The translations under genes and the position numbers were made by a program. From Micrasema longulum (taxonomy: Eukaryota > Arthropoda > Insecta > Trichoptera > Brachycentridae): a stretch of 64,000 bases of DNA. The notes below the pieces were generated by a model. It had not been told where the DNA came from and searched no databases. It worked only from the letters and a program-made list of their open reading frames with translations. This document shows, in pieces, positions 23,293 to 36,100 of the stretch (within the stretch, counting starts at the first letter, position 1; each line of letters starts with the position of its first letter). Location: the NCBI GenBank assembly GCA_022494885.1, contig JAGVSM010002703.1, forward strand, positions 496,001 through 560,000. The letters are read 5' to 3'.

Positions 23293-24873
23293 TTTTAATG
23301 GACTGGTATCGGATGGCGGTCAAATTAATAAACAGACGGTAACGTTCACTTTCACATCAACACGGAACATGACACGAAGCGCCCATCGCGCAGTGAATAT
23401 TTTAAACCAATTGAGAAACAGAACTTCGAGGTCATCCCACCTCCCGCCTTTCGTGTTTTTGACAGCTAAATTAGTGTTGCCAAAAATGTTGTGGAAGGTC
23501 AGTGTCACTTTAGTGTTGCTAGCGCAAAAAATACAGGAAATCGGAAGCATATTTTATCCGAAAAATAAAAGTTTAAAAAGTCTCATCAAAAAGGCTATGC
23601 TTCAATTATATCATTTCAAAACAATGTTTAGCCATCATCATTGAAGCCTCGATAATAAAATTGAAAATATTTTTTTTTTGTTTGAATCCGCATTCACTTC
23701 GTAATACATCATGATAAACTATTATAAAATAAAAACGGTTTTAATATTACACAAGTCTATTAAATAAAGAACAATAACATGATGGTAATAATTTTATTAA
23801 CCGTCACGTCACTTGGATTTTGAACAACTGTAATGTAAGTTGCTGAAAAATTGTAATCCTAGAACCTTTATACATACTTTTCATGTTTTTATTCTTTAAG
23901 CAGTTGTATTTCATGCAACGACCATTATAATATTATAAGGCACTCGATTATATTAATGATTATAGCGTACTTCGAAATGCGAAAAGAAAAAATATAAATT
24001 CAACAATAAACTGAATACAAAAGCAAATTGGTTTGGTTTAAATCAAAATAATAAAATCAATGTTGATTATTCCAGTGATATTTTGTTCAAAAACTACTTG
24101 TAAAAAAATTACTTGTCTTTATTTGTTTATAAAATATACTGAAAAGTTTATTCATGAAAACGGAATACAATATGAAAATAGGGATTAACGAATTTCAGGT
24201 ATGTACTTGGACATAATTATTATTGTTTTAAAGGCTAATTTTATTTTCTATGCATTGGTAATCCGATTCCGCGTTTGACTTTTGGAACGAATTCTTTGCA
24301 TTCCTCCGATTCCTCCTTCCTCCACCCCGCTGCCCACGTGTTTTGGTACGGATTGTCCGGAAACGTACGGCGCTGCTCGTTGCGTTTGTGTTTTTCTTTA
24401 GTTCGAGTTTACTATATTGAATTTCGAGCATATCCGAGAATCGTGGAGTATTGAGTTTATTAAGCATTCATTAAAATGGAAATTACTATGTGATATTACG
24501 GGAATGACAAGTAAATTGTCGTTCAATCACCATCATGCAAAACATCGGCAAATTTCGGGAGGTGAGCGCGATTATTGAACATATGAAAACTTTTTGACAA
24601 CCACGTGTGGATATTGGAATTAGTTTTTCTGTAATTTTTTATCATGTAATTGTCAAACGGAATTATTTAGGAATACTTTATTTCATAATTTTAGCCCATC
24701 GGCTTTTTTACAGTAGTTTTAAATCATATTATTGCATCGCTGCGTGGCTTCGTAATCTGGCCAGCAGGTGTTTGGTCCGATTACATATTTTACTTTGAAG
24801 TGAAGATATGCTCAATGGAAATTTATTTGAAATTAAGTTTAATTTGTGTGAATACATTTTTTAGTCCTTTGTG
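23293..24873. promoter_or_regulatory. divergent intergenic region between MPC2-B and Cyclin J
   Basis: This 1.6 kb separates two oppositely oriented start codons. The parts at 23300-23540 and 24240-24600 are visibly richer in GC and CpG than the flanks, as expected for insect promoters or 5'UTRs. An E-box CACGTG lies at about 24336 and another in ccacgtgtgg near 24601. A possible 3' splice site (ttttttag) ends at 24864, so Cyclin J may have a noncoding first exon here. The regulatory role is inferred. Confidence 0.45.
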
Positions 24874-27800
24874 ATGGAGTGCTGGCAGAATGAGTATGCA
24901 GGGCATTTTCTGCAGACCTTGAGAGAGAAGGAGGCAAAAAGACCGATAACCACGTTGTCATCTCCTCAAGTAAGTTAATCTTATTATCAATAATTAAATA
25001 TGAAAACTTTTATATGCTTTTGTCCCGATCGCTTTTAAAATAGTTATAACTTATAAGAAATTATAATAAAACATGTTATTATATATATTTCAATATTTCA
25101 TAACATTTCGTAATATTAAATTTTATTGAATCATAACTCGTAATCTTATTTCGCGAATGTAACAAAATAAAATAGTTTAATGCTATTTCCACATACTTAG
25201 GAAGTATGTTTGTAGGTTTTATAATAAAAATAATCGAAATTCTAGAGATAGGTGTTTTATGATTTAACAATGGAGGTGTGTCTCTAATGTATTCAACAAT
25301 ATGTAATATTTCAGTAATAAATGCTTAAATGGTATTTTACTAAGCATTACCTAATTACACACTTCTTCTTCAGCCTTGTTCTCTCCACTGCTGAATAAAG
25401 GCCTCTTTCAAACGTCTCAACTCCTTCCTATCACCCGCTTTTGTCATCCATGTTCTACCGACCATCGAAGCAATGTCATCGACTCATCTTTTTTGTGGCC
25501 TTCCAACACTTTTTTTGTTTGACCATGGTCTCCACTTAACTATTCTGGATGTCCACCTGCCATCATTTTGCCTCGTTAAGTCTCGTGCCCTAATTTTTCT
25601 GCACGATCCATGATATCTTCAACTCCGGTTTGGCACTTTATTTCTTAATTTATTATTCTGTCTCTTAGACATAACCGAGCATCTGTCTTTCCATGGATCG
25701 TTTCTGTTTCACAGACATGATCACTAGTCGGATTGTCCTCACTGGCAATATACGTGATTCATAGACTTGTCTTTTTAAGCATACTGGGACTTGTTTATTT
25801 TTATTTACTTATTAACTACATTCACAACTTCATCATCAATCACTGGGAAGGAGATCAGTCTTACGCTTCGTGAACAATAAAACACTTCAGTGTAAAACCA
25901 CCCTTAAAAACAAATATTTCATGTGTATATCATAATTTTAAATGGGATTGTCATATATTTAAACTTTGTGATCGATTGCGGACTCTTGTTAGTACTTTTT
26001 ATCTTTTATCTTGCCTAAAATCACTCTAAAATTTTTTTTTTTAGTAGAATCAATAATAAGATATGGTATAAAGTCGTGGTGACATCCTACTAAAACTAAT
26101 ATTAAAATGATCCGGGTCTACAGTACTCTATAGTTAAGAGAATTGTACCAGCAGAGATTTACGAACAAATAAGTGATAATGTTCTCCTGTACAAAACACT
26201 TAAAACTGCCTGTTCGAGAATTACTGTGGCTTTGCATCTTTTAGAAAAATTTAATATGTAGTAATACTTTCAAAATTCCTCTCAAACATAACCATAATAC
26301 ACGCTTCATGTAATGATGGTTTGGTAGTACCAAAAGTATTTATTTTATTTATTTATACTTTTACATTGTTTGTATTGTTTTTTTTATACAGAATAATGTT
26401 CCCTCACTGGGGTGTCCCGTGCCGAGGGAAACATTTTACAAAAATGTGAAACATGCCTAAGATAATAATATTTAACAAAGTTATGAAATATATTTAACAA
26501 AGTTAAAAAAATTAACAAAATAAGAACAATAAAAAAAACGTAATTAAACCAATTAACCTAATTATAACTAACATAATAAACAAATTAAAAAACAAAAATA
26601 ATTTTAAAAAACACAACCAATTAATATAGACTAATTAATAAAATTCATAAACAGTCGATACATTTTACATATTTGGCTTGATCCACTCATCGATCCGTGC
26701 GCAACCCACCTCCACTATCCATTTCTTAATAGCAAATTTATATTTTGAGAACTTACTTATTGTCCTTATGGATAATGGAAGTAGATTGTACACTTTCTCT
26801 CTTGTACACGAACTCTCAAATATTTAGTACCTAGCATTTTTAATATATTGCTTAAAGAACTTAAATTTAACACACAATGTAACAAAAGCAAAATAAGAGA
26901 GTGGTTACTTGACCAAAAGTTTATATATGAATAGTAGCTTATGTGAAATATTTAAATTTTTCATATATTTTCTTTTATTTAAAAAAAATGTATGTATTAT
27001 TATTTGTATATACATGTATATTCTGATTTTTCCGGCTGTTAATTATATCTGTTAATTCATTGTTTTTATAAATGTAGATAATATTATATAAGTTAGTATA
27101 AATACAATCTCCACCAACAAGCTGCAGAAAGTGGCTTTTAGTTTTAGTAAAAATATGAAAATTGAAATGTTAAAACTGTAAAAATGTATAATTATATTAA
27201 TAAAAAATTTCAAAATGTTCAAATAGCGATTAAGATGCTTGACTCACGCACAGAAGGTTCTGGGTTTGATTCCCTGTAAGAACCCCACAGTTATATGTGA
27301 TTTGTCTCAAGCCTGGGCATTTTGTGCTGTAATTCTCCACAAGTTGGGCCATTTTGCCTGCTGTGGTGCAAAAAAAATAATTTCAACCTTCCCAGGAATT
27401 GAACACGGGACCTCAAGTATGTTGGGCGAATGCGCCAACCACTAATCTACGAATACAATTTTTACCTGAGAGCAGCCATCGAGTCAAAAACACTCGTTCG
27501 GGATTCTGGTTCTGTTTCACACACATAACTGTATTCTTCATCCGTCTGGTCACATACTGAACTTACTTAAGTGCTTATATGTTTTTTAGAAAATCATGAT
27601 GTCCCATAAATTTAATGCTGAATTAATAATCAATACCTCCCCTTTTTTTAACAACATAATAAATATATGAAAACAGTGATACATCTTATCGTGGCACAAC
27701 CGGGAAGGATCCATGCCTGTGAACTTGCCTCGACTCGCTAGAAAATCTGTGTTGAGTCGAGACGATTGCAATGCATGCAGTGGCCCCCTGAGGATGTGGC

Positions 27801-30800
27801 TTCTTTTGTGATAGAAAGTTCAGAGGGTTAAAGATGAAGATGAATTGATAACAGCACTTTTGTGAAAAGAGTGAATAATCAAATCTACACACTAGTTAGA
27901 ATGTTTTTTTACTTAGACAAATGATAAAATATGCATACATACATTTTTTTACATCTCAAAAAAATATTTAATTTAGTATTTGATCAGTTTTAATGATTTT
28001 TAAAGTATAGCTGACCACACAGCCTAAGATGTGCATTTTGTAGAAAACAGCCACCCCAAGTAAAACTCTGATGTATGTTGTGTCATTATGTAATGAGCAT
28101 ATTATTTTATGTTTTTATTAGGGTACTTAATTCTAAAGAATCACTTAATTTATTTGTTACAACAACTTAAAAAATAATTTAATTATGGGTTAAAAGGAAT
28201 TTTTGTGATTTTTTAGTCTGGCTGACCACACAACCTAAAATACTAATTTTGCAGAAAACAGCCGTAACTAATATTGAATGATACCTCATTCAAACTTTGA
28301 ATGCGTGAGGTGATATTCTGTATTTAATTTTTTTTTATTTTTTTATTACAGGTATTTAAAAATGAATGAGTTTTTAAAGTTAAAATACTTACGTATTTTT
28401 ATCCACATTAATTTATTTAAGAAAACTAGATTTATGGAGGCATTAATTTTCTCATTATCATTTATACTGTAAGATTTTTCTAGTGCTGTGGGTTTGTGCT
28501 GTTTTCTGCCAAATGAGAAATGCCAATACTATTTTCACAAGGTGATTACTGCAGTATTTTTGTATGCAAGCGACCTGGCTGTTTTTAGCAGAACATAGAA
28601 TTGACTCTACTACACCCGATAACACCATATCTCATTTTTCCAAAATTGTGGATGCTCTCTGCATAACTAAGTTCAATTTATAATAAGGAGTTGAGTCTAG
28701 TCAATCCTAATATACTTTTGATTTGCTTGCAGTTAAAATATCGTGGTTTTCTGATCCTTAATATGCGCCGAGTGACATCGCGTTTGGGTCTTGGAAGTCG
28801 CGTATTGCACGCCGGTGTAAGGTTACTGGATATCTTTATGGATGGCTTCGTTGTTTCTGAAGACCGATTACTCCACGTGGCCCTTATATGCCTTCTCATA
28901 GCAAGTAAGTCTTTCCAAACTGCCTTCTTTATTGTATGAGTGAATATTTTTTACTAAATATTTAATAACATTTAGTAAAATGTTTGACCGTAAAGTTAAT
29001 GCTTTAAATATTAAGAGTATTTTTTACATATGTACTTACTGGATTTTATCTGTTACGGATTTTATAAAATAATTGACAAATACTTTCAACAAAGATGGAT
29101 AACCCCTTTGAAAAGAAATCTTCTCCAAAAAATCCTGTTTGTCAATCATGATAAAATCCAGTGACGTGCAGTGCGGATTTATCTATATGCAAATATTTTT
29201 TAAGCCCTTCCATTGTGGGTATTTGGTTGTGACTTAAATCTCAAATTACACATATTATTAACATACGTGCATACATATTATTAACATGGTGGGTTGGCTT
29301 CCCGAAAACCGGAAATCTATCATAACACTATCATTGGTTGATTTAGAAGAACTTGTGACATAATTTAAAGTAGATTTTTAAAATTAAAATCATTTTTATG
29401 AATTTTTTCTTATATTTTATTGAAACTTCGCCTTACAATTAAATGCAATAATTTTTACATGTAAGAAAACATTTTTTATATCCAATTTCCAGTAGCATTG
29501 AATTTTCTCATTGTTGCGTTTTTGTCAAAATGCAAAATTGTCTGTTTTTTTGCCATATTTTTTTTTTCATTGAACTTATTTTATCTGTTTTTACAAAACA
29601 CAACAATGATTTAACTTCAAACATTTTAAAACTTTGGGGAAGAGGTTTGTTGAAAACATTTGTCAGAATTTATTAAACTTACAATTGTTTTTTTTCAGCA
29701 AAATTTGAGGTCAAAGGCGTAAGGGTGCCACGGTTTTCGGAATTTTGCGATGAGGCAGATGTGTCGGATCTGTCTCATGCAGAGCTATGGAGTTTGGAGT
29801 TCAGCATTCTTCAGCATATGCGCTGGGACCTCTGTTCCCCTACCATCGCCACCTTTGTGGACTTCTACCGACCCCTTGCCATCTGCAAACAGGACTATGA
29901 AGATTGGTCCACGAAGCTTGGTCACAGGAAATACTCATACGACCGCTTTAAGAAGAATGTAAACACCGTTGTTAAGGATTTTATGAACCTCACTCTCTCA
30001 GGTATGTAAATAATTTATTTCTGATCCTCTTAGTACTCTGTATGTTATGTTTTTTTATTTTTATCTTATTCAAATAATCAGCGCTTTGAGCTTTTTATAT
30101 GTAAGGAGAAAAATATGTTATTAAATATACATACACATAAATTTAGACATTAGAAAAAAATAATACTCACTTAAACATAGAGGAAAAAAAGTATATTTTA
30201 TTTATTTATTTATTGTGGATAACTTATATAGCGCCATTTTCGTAATAAAATACCTCAAGGGCGCTTTACATGGTGATTCTATTGTTAAGTTAATTTAATT
30301 GAAGCTTTTAAATTTGTAATTTAATTAAAATAATTTATTTTGTTGTCACGTGCTACGGATTTATTCAAATGATTTAGAGAACAAGTGGGTTTTAAGTTTT
30401 TTCCGAAACATCACTTCACTTTCACAGCCTCGCACCTCTGCTGGGAGAGCATTCCATGCCATAGGGCCTGAATGAAATGAACAATTTGGAAATACTCAGA
30501 AAGTGTAAACACATAAAAAAATATAGTGTAGGTAGGTGACTTGTAAGAAAATTAAATTGAAAATAAAAAAACATTAAAACTATTTTTAATAATATTAAAT
30601 AAAAAGTGCTAGTCTTTGCGTGGTCCGTCCATAGATTGGATGGAATCTATGCTTTCCTAAAAGTTTGACTTCTAAACAATTGGTGACTATTTCTTTAATA
30701 AAATAAAATCAGCTATAAGTTAACTAATATTTTTATTGATTACAGCAAATATATTTTAAGTTAGTTTGTTGTTAATCGTAGCGATCTGAGGTGGGTTCGA

Positions 30801-33020
30801 TGTTCATTAATTTATTTATTTAAAAATTGCAACAAATCGCACAACCTTTCGCCTGTGCAGTTAGCGCCAACAAAAATAAAAATTCACTGCGCTCCGTCTA
30901 TTTCTGAAATAAGGAACTGCGTAAGCCTGTTGATTCCTATGAGGCGGATGTTCAGTACTGAATTAACAAGTCCGCGCGTGTGCAAATTGTGATCTTAAGA
31001 AGCTCTGTTCGAACAAACCAATCCAAGTTTATTTTTCTAATATTGTGCCCGTTTTATAACTAATTTAGCACTTAAATCATTCACAATTGAGATACCGTTT
31101 GGTGTATCATCATCTCCATGTGGTGTTTTAACTTTCTGCACAGATTTTAGTGACATTTTACTAAACGTGTTTCAGATATGAGGTTCGCTAAACACAGTCC
31201 ATCTGCAGTTGCAGCTGCCTGCATCCACGCTGCCAGGATGTACCTTGGGCTCAGCCACTGGCCCCGCATATTACAGGAAGTTACATCATTACAGATAAAT
31301 TTTGTCAATCCTATAGCCGTCCTACTGCACAAGTGAGTATTTTTTTCCTAAAATACCATTAAAGTATAATTTCTTTGTACAAGGTAAAAAGGGACGACAT
31401 TTTATGAAATATATTCACATAAAAACGAAATATTAAAAAAAAATATTACCAAACAATATTTTGAGTATGTCTAAACAAGTACCTGGTCAGCACCATGCGA
31501 AGGAGCTGATAAAAAGGTACTCTCAAAGGTTTGCCTTCGACCCAATAAATCTCAGCCGAAATCAAGTGAGGGTTATCACTAGAGCCCGCCCAGAACAGTG
31601 CAGATTGAACAAACACCATGCTAGAATAAATCTTTCCGAAACTTCTAGATGTAGGTTCTGCAGTACAGACGAGGAAACACCTATACACATTCTATGTGAA
31701 TGTGATTCTTTATATCATAAAAGGAGCTTCATCTTCGGGGAACACTGGTTACCTGAGGATGTTAAAGAGCTCGCCCCCTACCTAATAGCCCGTTACTTTA
31801 CGGATCTGGGCTTAGAGGGGGAGATTTAGCAAAATGTATACTCTCGCCTTCCACACAGCAGCTTGGCTTTTTATAGATCTGGGCTTGGAGGGCGAGAACT
31901 ATTCACGGGGACCCCTCACAATAGATCTTCACAGGTCGCAGTGGCATCAGGAGCTTGAATAGCACTGACCCCCACCTCTAAGAATAAGAATGTCTAAACA
32001 AAAAGTTTAACAGCTGGTCCAAATAGAAGGATGCAAGTTGGAAAGTATTTTTAATTTGTATAAATAATTCCTTAAAATCTACCTTATTCGTCTGTTATGT
32101 CCATCTATCATAACCTAATGCCTCAGGAGAGCTTTAACCCAAGTTGCATCTTCACACCTACGGGCTTCTGAAGTCCTGGAAAATCGTCGATGACGATTTT
32201 TCGGCTTTATTCCGTGGAACTAAGGGACGCAGGATTGACATGGCAGGAAGTGAGAGTGCTGGCTAGCTATGAGGTTTCCACACGCTCCACTTAGGAGGGG
32301 ATGTGGAAAAAGAAAGATCATAACATGACATTGACAAAACACCAAAATCGAAATGCCACTCAAGAAAAAGAATAGGAATAGGAATAGGATTATACCTATA
32401 TCAATACAGGTTTCAGTTCTTTCACTTCAGAAAAATCAACTGTAAAAGCATTTCCTTCACACACCTGAAAACCGTTTTAAAGAACCAGAGTTTTCCTATC
32501 CGTTGTGCTCATACACATATGGACAAAAAAATATTGCACTTACGCATTATTCCCGATCTTATGTATACCTCGCCCTATCTCTTAGAAATTGTATAAATAT
32601 CAAACCATTGATTTCGTGTTTTGTTAAAGACTGTATTGTGTATATATTTATAGTGCTTTCCTCTTTTCAAACCACAAAGTACTTTATAAGTCATGTTTAT
32701 TTCAAAATATAAAATTTATCATGAAATTGGTTTTAAGAATGTTTCCTTAAAAAAACTGGAATTGGTTTATGTCGGATATTGTCATTCTTCCTCACGATCA
32801 CGTAGACTTGTAATGCCTAGATTTCCATGTTTCCTTCTTAAAAAAGTTCCTTATTTTTTAATTTCTTAATCTATCATAATAATGTATGTTTTGTTTTAGG
32901 ATGATGTTGATAAATACTGAAGCAAGGAAGCGCCAGTATTCCAATAGTGATGATGATCAAGGATACTGTACGGCCAAGAGTTCCCCTGAGAGTAAAAAGG
33001 CTCGTACTTGTGATAGCTAA
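24874..33020 (+). CDS. CycJ: Cyclin J (five coding exons)
   Basis: Cyclin J is a conserved metazoan cyclin; in flies it acts in oogenesis with a CDK partner. Coding exons are 24874-24969, 28733-28904, 29699-30001, 31176-31332 and 32900-33020, each with GT-AG borders. Phases 0, 1, 1 and 2 agree and give one open 282-aa frame ending at TAA 33018-33020. N-terminal cyclin box: SPQ|LKYRGFL, then LLDIFMDGFVVSEDRLLHVA and LICLLIATKFEVKGVRVP, then LSHAELWSLEFSILQHMRWD and LCSPTIATFVDFY. C-terminal box: FAKHSPSAVAAACIHAARM with a YLGLSHWP stretch. The tail is acidic/basic and probably disordered (YSNSDDDQGY, ESKKART). This is shorter than the human and fly proteins (about 370-390 aa), mostly in the tail. 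Introns hold RTE-like, CR1-like and SINE insertions. Confidence 0.92.
25358..25800 (-). mobile_element. RTE-like LINE C-terminal fragment
   Basis: Read on the minus strand in shifting frames: CLKRQVYESRILPV, MERQMLGYV, a VGRPQKR-like block and EAFIQQWREQG, the usual end of an RTE-type ORF2, full of stops. It lies in Cyclin J intron 1. Relatives are at 53462-53655 and 60895-62340. Confidence 0.7.
25845..25935 (-). repeat. S1 SINE fragment
   Basis: The complement contains 'gaaatatttgtttttaagg', gtggttttacac and 'gcgtaagactgatctcc', the middle of the S1 SINE. Confidence 0.55.
26340..26830 (-). mobile_element. LINE 3' end fragment
   Basis: On the minus strand a frame reads VYNLLPLSIRTISKF, then FAIKKWIVEVGCARIDEW and a stop, followed by an A-rich 3'UTR ending in taaataaataaaataaa near 26340. 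This is the C-terminus of a CR1/jockey-type LINE, in Cyclin J intron 1. Confidence 0.65.
27225..27376 (+). repeat. S2 SINE copy
   Basis: The head starts within 'gattaagatgcttgactcac', has box-B-like GGTTTGATTCC, then tctcaagcctgggcattttg, and ends 'gctgtggtgcaaaaaaaata'. Confidence 0.7.
27385..27557 (-). repeat. composite S1-type SINE head with 5' module
   Basis: On the minus strand, 'acagttatgtgtgtgaaaca', gaaccagaatcccgaacgag and a tgactcgatgg stretch precede a tRNA-like head (TAGATTAGTGGTTGGCGC, box-B-like GTTCAATTCC). It directly abuts the S2 SINE at 27376. Confidence 0.65.
27780..28690. repeat. family-D interspersed repeat
   Basis: Shares long blocks with 43850-44350 and 63390-63560: tttgtgaaaagagtgaataa and atcaaatctacac on the left; tgctgttttctgc, cctggctgttt, agcagaacatagaattgact, acacccgataacac and ctgcataacta on the right. 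It ends within 50 bp of the Cyclin J exon 2 acceptor. A sub-block ('ctgaccacacagcctaa' to 'agaaaacagcc') is duplicated internally at about 28010 and 28225. Confidence 0.6.
29283..29530. repeat. family-C repeat copy
   Basis: Similar to 35740-35960: 'aaaccggaaatctatcat', tcattggttg, 'acttgtgac' and a run into 'ccaatttccagtagcattga'. It lies in Cyclin J intron 2. Nature unknown. Confidence 0.55.
30190..30480 (-). mobile_element. CR1/L2-like LINE 3' end
   Basis: On the minus strand: GPMAWNALPAEVRGCES, then VMFRKKLKTHLFSKSFE and a stop, the standard C-terminus of CR1/L2-group LINEs. The 3'UTR contains gtaaagcgcccttgaggta and ends in (aaat)n at about 30190. It lies in Cyclin J intron 3. Confidence 0.75.
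31452..32450. repeat. family-A element split by a LINE
   Basis: The family-A start 'caatattttgagtatgtcta' is at 31453-31473, and other family-A modules ('aggtttcagttctttcactt') are at about 32408. The LINE at 31479-31989 lies between. Bases 32002-32390 are not matched to family A and include an (aatagg)n run at about 32372-32390. Confidence 0.5.
31479..31989 (+). mobile_element. 5'-truncated LINE C-terminal fragment with 12-bp target duplication
   Basis: The frame contains KELIKRYSQRFAFDP, RARPEQCRLNKHHARINL and the zinc-knuckle-like CRFCSTDEETPIHILCEC, then GEHWLPEDVKELAPYLI and a stop at 31827-31829. This is typical of the region after RNase H in R1/I-type LINEs. Exact direct repeats ATGTCTAAACAA at 31467-31478 and 31990-32001 mark the insertion, in Cyclin J intron 4. 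Confidence 0.75.
32800..32850. repeat. family-A fragment
   Basis: 'gtaatgcctagatttccatg' and 'tttccttcttaaaaaag' match the family-A inner edge. It ends about 50 bp before the Cyclin J exon 5 acceptor. Confidence 0.5.
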
Positions 33021-33180
33021 TTGTTGTGCACTGTCTTCCTCAGTAAATATTGTAAAGGGATACTGTTCCATCTTAGTGAATGTTTGCTTAGGAAGTTAAT
33101 ATTTAACATAAATTTAAGTTTTTTTGCATGTATCATTGGGGAAATAAAGGCAAATACCGTCATTGCATTTTTAATAAATC
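33021..33180 (+). other. CycJ: probable Cyclin J 3'UTR
   Basis: AATAAA motifs at 33143-33148 and 33173-33178 follow the stop codon closely, suggesting a short 3'UTR. Confidence 0.5.
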
Positions 33181-36100
33181 AAATGTTAAATCTGAACCAA
33201 AATACGTTTCTAACTGCATAAATTAAAAAAAAAAATTGGCACTTGGGAGATATTAAATATGCAATGGGGATGTATGTTTATCGCAGTCTCACAAACAAGT
33301 TTTAAAAAACATCCATATATTATGTATTTACTAAAATATTTTTTCTGCAATACAAAAGAAAAAACATTATTATTTAATTTATTTCATATTATATAGATTT
33401 AATTCTCCCTTCCTGGTGATGTGTAGCTAGTACACATTGCATCTAATAATTTTATTATCTCTTTAATTATGATAAATTCTGTGTTAAGATTTTTGCTGTC
33501 ATACATTTAAGTATCCATTTAAATATCTTTTATTAAATATGAGTACTTATTAGAAACAGAAAACGCATTTTGTCACAAATCGGATATAAATCACCAATAG
33601 AATAGAAAGTTTACCAATGTGACGCATATCACGTCTCACTCTCGATACTACAGGTATATTTGGGAGCGAGAGAGACAATTTCACACGTCACGCACGCGAA
33701 CATCAAAATTGCCAGTACTTCTGCCAGTCGCCAGTTCGTAGCTCTCTGGATTTTGTTGAGGGCAGTTATTTCGCCCACGATGCGAGCATGAGCTACTGGT
33801 TTTTCGTGTTTTTAATGATATTAAAGATATTATCACATTCGACTCCAATTTGAAATAATTTAATGAATATTCCATTTTTCCAATTTAAAATCACTCATTT
33901 TTTGCATATGTAGTCATTACACAGCACCGTAAGGCGAGAATGTTTTTGGAACAGTAAGGGAAGGGTAAATTAAATTAAAAACTTGGGCTTTATCTTATGT
34001 AATTGCAAACTTCTACAAGTATTAAAATGCCTTAGAAAATGGCAGTCAAATACAAATATAATGTGATTTAAGGCAAGGTAATTCAAATTAAATATTTTAT
34101 ATAAAAAATGTTATCATGTCAATTAATAATTGTGTTTTTTCTTTTATATCTTGCGTCTTATTACTTATATACTTTTCTATCTATTTTCCGCAACATTTTG
34201 TTATTACCTCGAATGGTATGTGTGTGTGATCATGTTATTATGTACTATTGATATTGAATACGGGGATAAGCATATTCAACTAATGTTTGACATAATTGTA
34301 TAACCAAAAACTTTGCCTTATGAATTAAAATGTGTATTTATATAAACGTATATTAGAGTAAATGAACTAAAACACTATTTTAATAATGTATTGATGCCAA
34401 ATATTTTGAATTCAGACATTTGGATTAACTGAAAATGGACTTTACATAGGGAGTTATCGCTGTTTATATAAGTCACGGGCACAATCTATAAAAAAAATTC
34501 ATTATACATATATAAATAAAATATCATTTTTACTTAGTAAACACTCTCAGTGGTATATTTTTGTGTATTTATGATAATAAGTAAATCTCATTTCATTATT
34601 TTCATAACAAAGAAAAAATTTTTTTAAATAATTTTGCTTTGTAAAAGTTTGGTCCCAATAAATGTTTTTTTTTTTTAATAGTTTACTTAAAAATATTTTA
34701 TCTTTTCTGCATCTAAAAACAGGCACTAATAATATATCAGTACTAACGCGTATAATAGGGTTTTTTCACAATTAGGATTTTTACAATTCTATTGATACAA
34801 CTATCAATGCATAAAAAAAGGTGTTTTCATTTAAAATTTTCAGATTTACATACAAAACGGCTTGCAGTTGGCGTCACTTCATTTTGACATCACATATCAT
34901 GCCCGCCAAGAGCGCTTCTCGCAAACATTGCATTCAAGCATAGCGCGATAATGTGATAACAGCCGATAGGACGTGAAACGTCTCGATTTCAGTCAATTAA
35001 AAAAATGCGTATTTCAAACCACTGTATGTGCAATTTATCCCACATCGCACGGAAAAAACAATAATACTGTTACCGTTGTAATTTTTTGCTTATTTAAAGA
35101 TAATAATAATAAAAAAATGTGGAAAAACCCTATCCCGTAGGTAGAATGTTTATCGAAAATGGTATTCATCCGGTAATTTCATTTCTTTATTGATCTTATA
35201 TAAAGTGAATATAAATACCGAGTTTACGACTAGAGTAAATATTCTAAATAAGATAATGAAAATTCTATTTTCGTATTATCGGCCATTGATACCTAATTAT
35301 CTCGAAACAAATAAAATGGTGACGCAAGTCTGCCACATTTGTTCTAGTATGCTTTTTATGCCACTGAGAATACCATTACCAATTCAACTTCTTTCTTCGG
35401 ACTTCTTGAAAATGGCAGTTCTGAGAGCGTCTATTTTATATTTTGTTAACTTGTAAAATTATTCGTCATCAAAAATAATGTACTTATTTTAATGATTGTT
35501 AACGTATAGTATCAATTGAATTCAAATCATCACGTTGAATTGGTGTCGGTAGTTGTTGAAAAACAATGAAGAAGTTCAGTGGTTTTTCAATAAAATAATT
35601 TTGTTGCCATACTTAGCCAAAAATAAAAAAATATGTATTTTTATGTATCTTATTATCAGCACTATGATTTTTTAAAGTTTTGTGATTTTGAAATTACTCC
35701 GCCTGTGACGTCTCATGTTCTCTATGGTGAGTTGTCCTGATCAGTGTATTGGGTTCCTGGCAACCGGAAATATATCAAACCACCCTGTCATTGGTTGTTT
35801 TCGGAAAACTTGTGACGTCATTCAAAGTAGTTCAATTTTATTAATTTTTTCATAGATTTTCGAGAAACTTCATTGTACAATTGAATACTCTAATTTTTTT
35901 AATTCAATTTCCCATTGCACTGAACTTCCTCGTTGAATTCTGATTTTTTATAATTTAGTTAGAACAAATTAAAGTTTTTATCATATTTTTGTAAATCATT
36001 AATTGTTTAAAGTAATGTTTTTTTTTTGATTTTGAATTCGGAAAAAATTGCTGTCCTCTTTTTAAAAAATGAATTTTTGTCTACTATTTCACCAATGTAT

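Noticed and set aside
24228..24467. 79-aa Arg/Gly-rich frame on the minus strand upstream of Cyclin J
   Set aside because: Low-complexity RGGGRRNRRN composition comes from the CpG-richer, pyrimidine-rich promoter-like sequence. No splice context or family match was seen.
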